DNA of 10,434 nt. Source: an uncultured Lachnospiraceae bacterium (GTDB taxonomy: Bacteria > Bacillota_A > Clostridia > Lachnospirales > Lachnospiraceae). Below the pieces are notes generated by a model. It was not told where the DNA came from and did no database searches. It worked only from the letters and a program-made list of their open reading frames with translations. Made by a program: the position numbers and the translations under genes. The DNA lies in assembly GCA_949957035.1 (NCBI GenBank), contig CATLIP010000072.1, positions 1-10,434 of the forward strand. Direction: 5' to 3'. Positions 5,957-10,434 of this stretch are shown one piece after another (within the stretch, counting starts at the first letter, position 1; each line of letters starts with the position of its first letter).

Positions 5957-5997
5957 GGTAGAAAATCCTTTCTTAATGTCAACAGTTTGTGAGTTTC

Positions 5998-6026
5998 AGT
6001 ATAGCCATTTTGAAGGATAAAATCAA
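5998..6026 (-). promoter_or_regulatory. Promoter of the methyltransferase gene
   Basis: On the minus strand TTGATT (6021-6026), 17 nt, TATACT (5998-6003). It lies back to back with the ribU promoter, whose -35 box is only 13 nt away, so the two polymerases would compete for the same stretch. Confidence 0.7.
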
Positions 6027-6038
6027 GTGAGAAATCTC

Positions 6039-6067
6039 TTGAAATCATATATGTAATGCTCTATAAT
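6039..6067 (+). promoter_or_regulatory. Promoter of the FMN riboswitch-ribU transcript
   Basis: TTGAAA (6039-6044), 17 nt, and a perfect TATAAT (6062-6067). Transcription is expected near 6074, about 12 nt before the P1 stem of the riboswitch. Confidence 0.82.
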
Positions 6068-6085
6068 AGATTCATGAAATAAAAG

Positions 6086-6209
6086 ATTCTTCGGGGCAGG
6101 GTGTAATTCCCAACCGGCGGTATAGTCCGCGAACTGATGCAATGAAGATTGCGTTGGCTGATCTGGTGAGATTCCGGAACCGACAGTATAGTCTGGATGA
6201 GAGAAGGAT
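6086..6209 (+). ncRNA. FMN riboswitch (RFN element)
   Basis: The conserved core is present in order: GGGGCAGGGTG (6093-6103), AATTCCCAACCGGCGGTA, AGTCCGCGA, the variable hairpin around GCAATGAAGATTGC, and then TGGTGAGATTCCGGAACC, GACAGTATAGTCTGGATG. P1 pairs ATTCTTC (6086-6092) with GAAGGAT (6203-6209), including one G-U pair. The aptamer binds flavin mononucleotide. It precedes a riboflavin-uptake gene, as is common in Firmicutes. An intrinsic terminator follows, so FMN is expected to switch the gene off. Confidence 0.97.
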
Positions 6210-6250
6210 GATTCAATGATGCAGAAGACAGAAACTCATGAACTTCTCTC

Positions 6251-6280
6251 CCCTGGTATATAAGTATCAGGGATTTTTAT
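6251..6280 (+). terminator. Intrinsic terminator in the riboswitch expression platform
   Basis: CCCTGGTAT (6251-6259) pairs with GTATCAGGG (6264-6272), with two G-U pairs and a 4-nt loop, followed by ATTTTTATTTTAT. Just upstream, CTTCTCTC (6243-6250) is complementary to GAGAGAAG (6199-6206), which overlaps the 3' strand of P1. This pairing can form only when the aptamer is not closed, so it is a candidate antiterminator, although it abuts the terminator stem rather than invading it. Confidence 0.85.
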
Positions 6281-6324
6281 TTTATATTCAGAAAAATGTA
6301 TTTTATGAAAAGGAGAGGAACATT

Positions 6325-6954
6325 ATGAGTACAGATGCAGTGACATCTACAAAGACGAAATCAGGGACGAATGTGAGGCGTATGGCGCAGATGGGGATGC
6401 TTGCGGCCATATCGGTAGTGTTGATGCTTTTTGAGATTCCGCTGCCCTTTGCGCCGGCTTTCTATGAGATTGATTTCAGCGAAGTTCCGGTAATGGTGGG
6501 ATGCTTCACCATGGGGCCTGTTGCGGGGGCCGTAATTGAGTTTTTGAAAATATTGCTAAACTTCGCTATTAATGGGACAGATACGGCGGGTGTGGGGGAA
6601 TTTGCGAATTTTCTGATTGGTTCTTCCATGGTAGTTCCTGCGGCAATTATCTATAAAAAGAAACGTACCAAATCCGGCGCTGTGCTGGGCATGGCGGTGG
6701 GAACGGTCTTTATGACCTTCGTTGGCTGCTTTTTAAATGCGTTCGTATTACTGCCTGCCTATGCCAAGGCTTTTGGAATGCCGATGGACGCATTGATTGG
6801 TATGGGGGCGGCTGTGAACAGTCATATTACGAGTCTGGCGACATTTGCTATCTTTGCAGTTGCTCCGTTTAATTTGCTGAAAGGTTTTTTGGTATCTGTG
6901 ATTGTATTGCTAATCTATAAGAAGATTAGCCCGATTCTTAAGAGCCATATGTAG
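6325..6954 (+). CDS. ribU: ECF transporter riboflavin-binding S component RibU
   Basis: A membrane protein of 209 residues with about six transmembrane helices that captures riboflavin and works with the shared EcfA/EcfA'/EcfT energising module encoded elsewhere. The region from about 25 to 115 is typical of RibU: a first helix MLAAISVVLMLFEIPLPF, then YEIDFSEVPVMVG (47-59), PVAGAVIEFLKILLN (65-79) and GEFANFLIGSS (91-101). The FMN riboswitch supports the substrate. The start is ATG at 6325 with AGGAGAGG at 6311-6318. An in-frame ATG at 6238 would extend the protein by 29 residues, but it lies inside the expression platform, translates the terminator and has no ribosome binding site. Confidence 0.95.
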   Translation: MSTDAVTSTKTKSGTNVRRMAQMGMLAAISVVLMLFEIPLPFAPAFYEIDFSEVPVMVGCFTMGPVAGAVIEFLKILLNFAINGTDTAGVGEFANFLIGSSMVVPAAIIYKKKRTKSGAVLGMAVGTVFMTFVGCFLNAFVLLPAYAKAFGMPMDALIGMGAAVNSHITSLATFAIFAVAPFNLLKGFLVSVIVLLIYKKISPILKSHM

Positions 6955-6966
6955 AGAACAGTATCC

Positions 6967-7007
6967 AAAAAGAGGCTGCCAATGGGGTTTCATGGCAGCC
7001 TCTTTTT
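6967..7007. terminator. Bidirectional terminator between ribU and the VOC gene
   Basis: AAAAAGAGGCTGCCA (6967-6981) pairs with TGGCAGCCTCTTTTT (6993-7007), giving a 15-bp perfect stem with A- and T-runs at the base. It therefore works in both directions and serves ribU on the plus strand and the VOC gene on the minus strand. Confidence 0.93.
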
Positions 7008-7025
7008 ATGAGAACAGGAAAGCAG

Positions 7026-7394
7026 TTAATCCGCAGGGCAGATTTCAATCCAGTATCCATCCGGGTCGCTGATAAAATAGATACCCATCTTGGGATTCTC
7101 AAAGCATACACAATCCATCTCTTTGTGAAGCGCAAACGCTGCATCCATATCATCTACATGAAAAGCCAAGTGGAATTCGTTATCTCCCAGATTGTAGGGG
7201 CGGTCCATGTCGCGAAGCCAGGTAAGTTCCAAAAGATGGGAGGTTGTACCGTCGCCAAGGAATACAAGCTTGAAGCTGCTGTCTTCGGCCTCCACTTCTT
7301 TTGAGACGGTCAGTCCAAGGGCCTTTTGGTAGAATGAAACAGATTTTTGAAGGTCCGATACATTGATGTTATTGTGGTAGAATGTAAATTTCAT
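7026..7394 (-). CDS. VOC-superfamily metalloprotein (glyoxalase I/bleomycin-resistance fold)
   Basis: A 122-residue protein made of two beta-alpha-beta-beta-beta units, residues about 1-60 and 70-120. The four expected metal ligands are visible: H7 in FYHNNINV, E56 in LLELTWL, H75 in EFHLAFHV and E117 in GYWIEICPAD. DPDGYWIE (110-117) is the usual C-terminal signature. The spacing and length resemble lactoylglutathione-lyase-like proteins of gut clostridia. The family also includes methylmalonyl-CoA epimerase, dioxygenases and antibiotic-binding proteins, so the substrate is open. The ATG at 7394 is preceded by GGAGGAG. A TATACT-like -10 (minus strand, 7425-7430) is only a candidate promoter because no good -35 is seen. 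Confidence 0.88.
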   Translation of the reverse strand: MKFTFYHNNINVSDLQKSVSFYQKALGLTVSKEVEAEDSSFKLVFLGDGTTSHLLELTWLRDMDRPYNLGDNEFHLAFHVDDMDAAFALHKEMDCVCFENPKMGIYFISDPDGYWIEICPAD

Positions 7395-7457
7395 GTGAGT
7401 CTCCTCCTGTGTTATAATAAAATAAGTATATCATGAGTGGCGAAAGAAGAAAAGATA

Positions 7458-7466
7458 TGTTATAAT
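7458..7466 (+). promoter_or_regulatory. Extended -10 promoter of the tsaE operon
   Basis: A perfect TATAAT (7461-7466) is preceded by TG (7458-7459) in the extended -10 position. The expected -35 place holds TGGCGA, a poor match, so the extended element probably compensates. The start near 7473 gives a 44-nt leader before tsaE. Confidence 0.68.
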
Positions 7467-7516
7467 GACGAGGCGGGAAAAAGTGATTCAGATATTTTTT
7501 AGAGAGGATATTTCCT

Positions 7517-7942
7517 ATGGTGATAGAAACGAACGCAGAGCGCGAGACCTATGAACTGGGGGTTAAGCTGGGAGAGCAGTCCAAGCCAGGTCAGGTTTAT
7601 ACGCTGATCGGGGAGCTTGGAGTCGGGAAGACTGTGTTTACCCAAGGGCTGGCTTGGGGACTTGGGATTTTAGAACCTGTCAGTAGTCCCACATTTACTA
7701 TTGTACAGATTTACGAGGAAGGGCGGCTGCCCTTCTATCATTTTGACGTCTATCGGATTGGCGACGTGGAAGAGATGGAAGAAGTAGGTTTTGAGGACTA
7801 TATTTATGGGGAAGGAGTAAGCTTGATTGAATGGGCGAATCTGATTGAAGAGATTCTGCCGCAACACTATACGGAGATTAAGATAGAGAAGAATCTGGAA
7901 AATGGATTCGATTATCGGAGGATTAGCATATGCGAATATTAG
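7517..7942 (+). CDS. tsaE: tRNA t6A biosynthesis ATPase TsaE
   Basis: A P-loop ATPase that assists TsaB-TsaD in transferring the threonylcarbamoyl group to A37 of tRNAs reading ANN codons. It is 141 residues long, usual for the family. Walker A GELGVGKT is at 32-39, followed by SSPTF (56-60), HFDVYR (75-80) and the signature LIEWA (103-107). The ATG at 7517 has a modest AGAGAGGA site 8 nt upstream. It is the first gene of a four-gene operon and overlaps tsaB by 13 nt, implying coupled translation. Confidence 0.96.
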   Translation: MVIETNAERETYELGVKLGEQSKPGQVYTLIGELGVGKTVFTQGLAWGLGILEPVSSPTFTIVQIYEEGRLPFYHFDVYRIGDVEEMEEVGFEDYIYGEGVSLIEWANLIEEILPQHYTEIKIEKNLENGFDYRRISICEY

Positions 7943-8655
7943 CGTTAGACAGCTCCGGGCTTGTTGCCAGCGTAGCGGTTGTAGAGGCGGGAGCTATTGA
8001 CGAGATTACGGTTGCGGAATATACGGTGAATTATAAGAAGACCCATTCTCAGACGCTGCTTCCCATGCTGGATGAAGTGACAAGGATGACAGAGCTTGAT
8101 TTGGACACTATAGACGCCATAGCTGTTGCGGCGGGACCGGGTTCATTTACGGGGCTTCGCATTGGTTCTGCCACAGCGAAGGGTTTAGGAATGGCGCTGA
8201 AAAAACCGTTGATTCATGTTCCTACGCTGGAAGGCCTGGCGTATAATCTGTGTGGTACAGATAAGATTGTTTGCCCGATTATGGATGCCAGAAGAGGACA
8301 GGTATATACGGGAATCTATGAATTTGAAGGAAATGATTTGTTGATTCTGGAGGACCAGATGGCGCTTAGTATTGAGGAGCTTGGCGAGAAGCTTGGCGCC
8401 TTTGACAGAGAGATTATATTCTTGGGAGACGGGGTTTCGGTGTTCTGTGAAGCCCTGGTGGAGCGGATTATGGCCGGAAGGAGGATTTCTTTTGCCCCCG
8501 CTCATATGAACCGTCAGCGGGCAGCGTCGGTGGGCGCCCTTGCAATTCGATATTACAGGGCCGGAAAGATGGAAACGGCGGCGGAGCACCGGCCGAATTA
8601 TCTTCGTGTATCCCAGGCAGAGCGAGAGAGAAGGGAGAGGTTAGGGCATGATTAG
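7930..8655 (+). CDS. tsaB: tRNA t6A biosynthesis protein TsaB
   Basis: A 241-residue ASKHA-fold pseudo-enzyme that dimerises with TsaD and recruits TsaE. The N-terminus MRILALDSSGLVASVAV and the motif AAGPGSFTGLRIGSA (67-81) are diagnostic, as is MDARRGQVY (118-126). The C-terminal half is less conserved, as expected. The gene starts inside the end of tsaE and its stop overlaps the start of the next gene by 8 nt. There is no distinct ribosome binding site beyond the GAGGA just upstream within tsaE. Confidence 0.95.
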   Translation: MRILALDSSGLVASVAVVEAGAIDEITVAEYTVNYKKTHSQTLLPMLDEVTRMTELDLDTIDAIAVAAGPGSFTGLRIGSATAKGLGMALKKPLIHVPTLEGLAYNLCGTDKIVCPIMDARRGQVYTGIYEFEGNDLLILEDQMALSIEELGEKLGAFDREIIFLGDGVSVFCEALVERIMAGRRISFAPAHMNRQRAASVGALAIRYYRAGKMETAAEHRPNYLRVSQAERERRERLGHD

Positions 8656-9682
8656 ATTTGAGTGTGATTATTTGGAGGGAGCGCATCCCCGGATTTTGAA
8701 GAGGTTAGAGGAGACCAATTTCGAGCAGACGGCCGGATATGGTACGGATTCCTACTGTGCCGGCGCCAGGGCGAAGATTCAGGAATTATGCGGCAGTACG
8801 GAGGTTGACGTACATTTCCTTGTGGGCGGCACACAGACGAATTTTACGGTGATTAGTGCGGGCCTTCGGCCGCATCAGGGTGTATTGGCGGCCTTAACGG
8901 GGCATATTAATGTTCATGAGACGGGGGCGGTTGAGGCGGTTGGCCACAAGGTTCTTGCACTTCCCAGTGAGGACGGTAAGATTAGGGCGCGGCAGGTGCG
9001 AAAGGCATATGAAGATCATTGGAATGACAATGACCATGAGCATATGGTTCAGCCGGGTATGGTATATATTTCCCAGCCTACTGAGAATGGAACCCTATAT
9101 AGTAAGGAAGAGCTGCAGGAATTGCACGAGGTTTGCCGGGAATTGGCCCTGCCTCTTTTTATGGATGGAGCAAGGCTTGGTTATGGCTTGATGTCTGAGG
9201 CGAATACGCTTACATTGGAGGAGATTGCAAGGCTTACGGATGTATTTTACATTGGCGGCACGAAGGTGGGGGCTTTGTTTGGCGAGGCGGTGGTAATATC
9301 TAATCCATTGTTTAAGAAGGATTTTCGTTATCTCATCAAGCAGCATGGCGGTATGTTCGCAAAGGGGCGGCTGCTGGGGCTTCAGTTTGACACACTGTTT
9401 ACAGATGGGCTGTATTTTGAGATTGCAAAATACGCGGATGAGCTGGCCATGAAGCTGAAACATGCATTTGTGAAGAAGGGGTATGGACTTCGGTTCGATT
9501 CGTATACGAATCAGCAATTCCCCATTCTGCCTAACGAGCATATGGAGAAGTTAAAAGAAAAGTATAGTTTTGCGTTCTGGGAGACCGTTGACGATAATCA
9601 CAGCGCGGTTCGATTCTGTACAAGCTGGGCGACGAAGGAGGCTTCGGTGGATGCGCTGATTCAGGATATCGAGGCATTGTGA
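8648..9682 (+). CDS. Threonine aldolase-family PLP enzyme
   Basis: A 344-residue fold-type I PLP enzyme of the beta-eliminating lyase/threonine aldolase group. Members typically interconvert threonine or allo-threonine with glycine and acetaldehyde. The PLP lysine is K206 in YIGGTKVGALFGEAVV. D173 and R176 in FMDGARLGYG correspond to the cofactor-binding Asp and a substrate-side Arg. The loop FLVGGTQTN (58-66) probably binds the cofactor phosphate, and HINVHETGAVE (86-96) supplies the ring-stacking histidine. GGAG and GAGGTTAGG lie upstream within tsaB. It overlaps tsaB by 8 nt and shares one base with rimI, so it is a true operon member. Substrate specificity, L- or allo-threonine, cannot be read from the sequence. 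Confidence 0.92.
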   Translation: MIRFECDYLEGAHPRILKRLEETNFEQTAGYGTDSYCAGARAKIQELCGSTEVDVHFLVGGTQTNFTVISAGLRPHQGVLAALTGHINVHETGAVEAVGHKVLALPSEDGKIRARQVRKAYEDHWNDNDHEHMVQPGMVYISQPTENGTLYSKEELQELHEVCRELALPLFMDGARLGYGLMSEANTLTLEEIARLTDVFYIGGTKVGALFGEAVVISNPLFKKDFRYLIKQHGGMFAKGRLLGLQFDTLFTDGLYFEIAKYADELAMKLKHAFVKKGYGLRFDSYTNQQFPILPNEHMEKLKEKYSFAFWETVDDNHSAVRFCTSWATKEASVDALIQDIEAL

Positions 9683-10179
9683 TGAGGCGCTGCATCGTTG
9701 GAGTAGAATCAGAAGAACTGAGAATTCATGAGATTTTGCGCGGAGACGAAGAGGATATAGCAGACTTGGCGGCTATGGAAAGGTGCATTTTCTCAGATGC
9801 ATGGACGCAGCAGGGAATTTCGGAGACGCTGTGTCAGGAGAACACGTTGGTTCTTGGCGTATGGAAAGGGGATTTTCTTGCCGGATATGTGATTTTCTAT
9901 CATGTATTGGACGAGGGAGAGATTGCGCGAATTGCGGTAGAGCCTTCTTGTCGCCAAAGAGGGGTTGCGGGCAGGTTATTTGACCGTCTGGTACAAAGCT
10001 GTGAGGCGAAGGGGATTTGCCGTCTGATGCTTGAGGTGAGAAGGAGTAACGAGGCAGCGATTTCTTTCTACCGGAAATATGGATTTACAGAGGATGGAGT
10101 CCGGAAGAATTATTATAGCGCTCCTTTCGAAGATGCAATTTTGATGAGCAAGAGGTTGTGTCCGAGAAAGACAGGGTAA
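9682..10179 (+). CDS. rimI: GNAT N-acetyltransferase, RimI-like
   Basis: A 165-residue GNAT protein similar to RimI, which acetylates the N-terminal alanine of ribosomal protein S18. The acetyl-CoA motif is RQRGVAGRL (91-99), preceded by the strand EIARIAVEP (80-88). LMLEVRRSNEAAISFYRKYGF (115-135) is the RimI signature, with the likely catalytic E118, and Y144 or Y145 in RKNYYS is the likely general acid. About 15 residues before the usual RimI start (near LRIHEIL) look extra. The ATG at 9682 shares its A with the stop codon of the previous gene; a GTG at 9679 is the alternative. RimI next to t6A genes is standard in bacteria, but tsaD does not follow here. Confidence 0.9.
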   Translation: MRRCIVGVESEELRIHEILRGDEEDIADLAAMERCIFSDAWTQQGISETLCQENTLVLGVWKGDFLAGYVIFYHVLDEGEIARIAVEPSCRQRGVAGRLFDRLVQSCEAKGICRLMLEVRRSNEAAISFYRKYGFTEDGVRKNYYSAPFEDAILMSKRLCPRKTG

Positions 10180-10235
10180 GTGTGGGACTTTTGGTTTTAT
10201 GGAAGATTCATGGCAGACATGACAGTAGTTCCCAC

Positions 10236-10264
10236 TGGAAAGCTGATTGGGAAGACGATATAAT
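10236..10264 (+). promoter_or_regulatory. Promoter of the last, partial gene
   Basis: TGGAAA (10236-10241), 17 nt, and a perfect TATAAT (10259-10264). Transcription near 10271 would leave an 87-nt leader. The leader contains AAGAAAGAAGAAG and a weak CAAGA/TCTTG pairing but no riboswitch that I recognise. No good terminator was found between rimI and this promoter. Confidence 0.62.
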
Positions 10265-10357
10265 GTAGGCGTAACAAGAAAGAAGAAGTATCTTGCGTAG
10301 GCTTTTGTTTCTGACAGAATACCTTGCAGATTACAGGATACCGACAGGAGGAATTGT

Positions 10358-10434
10358 ATGCGCCAGTATAGAACTGAGTTAGAAAGAGTAGAGAACGTTG
10401 AGAAGATTATTTGCAATAAATGCGGTAAGGAGAT
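10358..10434 (+). CDS. Unknown protein with a CxxC motif, N-terminus only
   Basis: Only the first 25 residues are in the window: MRQYRTELERVENVEKII and then CNKCGKE. The Cys-x2-Cys-Gly motif suggests a zinc ribbon or knuckle. AGGAGG (10346-10351) lies 6 nt before the ATG and a promoter lies further upstream, so the start is well supported. The family is not recognised and the gene is cut by the window edge. Confidence 0.7.
   Translation, partial: MRQYRTELERVENVEKIICNKCGKE

Noticed and set aside
6238..6324. N-terminal 29-residue extension of RibU.
   Set aside because: It lies in the riboswitch expression platform, encodes the terminator hairpin and has no ribosome binding site.
9095..9541. 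Long minus-strand open frame inside the threonine aldolase-family gene.
   Set aside because: It is a shadow of a confidently identified gene, with no start signals and an unnatural composition rich in Gln, His, Lys and Arg.
10182..10235. Inverted GTGGGA/TCCCAC after rimI as a terminator.
   Set aside because: The stem is only 6 bp with a 42-nt loop and no T-run.
9976..10416. Minus-strand 146-codon open frame crossing the end of rimI and the start of the last gene.
   Set aside because: It overlaps two genes with proper signals on the other strand, and has no ribosome binding site or recognisable domain.

Overview
The window looks like chromosomal DNA of a Gram-positive anaerobe of the Firmicutes, most likely a Lachnospiraceae-type Clostridia. 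This is inferred from the sigma-A style promoters, strong GGAGG ribosome binding sites, the FMN riboswitch in front of a RibU-type ECF transporter subunit, the tsaE-tsaB-rimI cluster and the general character of the proteins. No rRNA, tRNA, CRISPR array or complete insertion sequence was seen.

Region 1 (1-2550) is accessory and decayed. A complete tyrosine recombinase (12-938, minus) has its own promoter, and a perfect 10-bp inverted repeat brackets the -10 box and transcription start. Next to it lie remnants of at least four genes: an unrecognised C-terminal tail (1001-1150), an internal piece of a second tyrosine integrase (1120-1359), the ATPase half of a sensor histidine kinase (1374-1856), and, facing the other way, the 3' part of a frameshifted DUF4340-like gene (1863-2550). 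The junctions are nearly blunt, which suggests repeated insertion and deletion at one spot.

Region 2 (2551-2976) has no convincing gene. It holds a perfect 16-bp hairpin, then a 95-nt stretch that can fold into a closed three-way junction matching no RNA class I know, then the promoter of nth.

Region 3 (2977-5956) is ordinary chromosome: endonuclease III (nth), a small protein of unknown function on the opposite strand, an HD-domain phosphohydrolase, a 53-residue unknown protein with a very good promoter, and a minus-strand RlmI-like methyltransferase. Bidirectional hairpin terminators separate the convergent pairs.

Region 4 (6039-7394) carries an FMN riboswitch with an intrinsic terminator controlling ribU (riboflavin uptake), then a convergent VOC/glyoxalase-family gene. 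Region 5 (7458-10179) is a tightly overlapping operon: tsaE, tsaB, a threonine aldolase-family gene and rimI. TsaE and TsaB belong to the machinery for the tRNA modification t6A, which uses threonine. The PLP enzyme sits where tsaB and rimI usually adjoin, and tsaD is not in the window. After a fresh promoter, a new gene with a Cys-x2-Cys motif starts at 10358 and runs off the end.

The points most worth checking are the unidentified three-way-junction element, the inverted repeat at the recombinase promoter, the gene graveyard beside it, the two small orphan genes, and the threonine enzyme inside the t6A operon.
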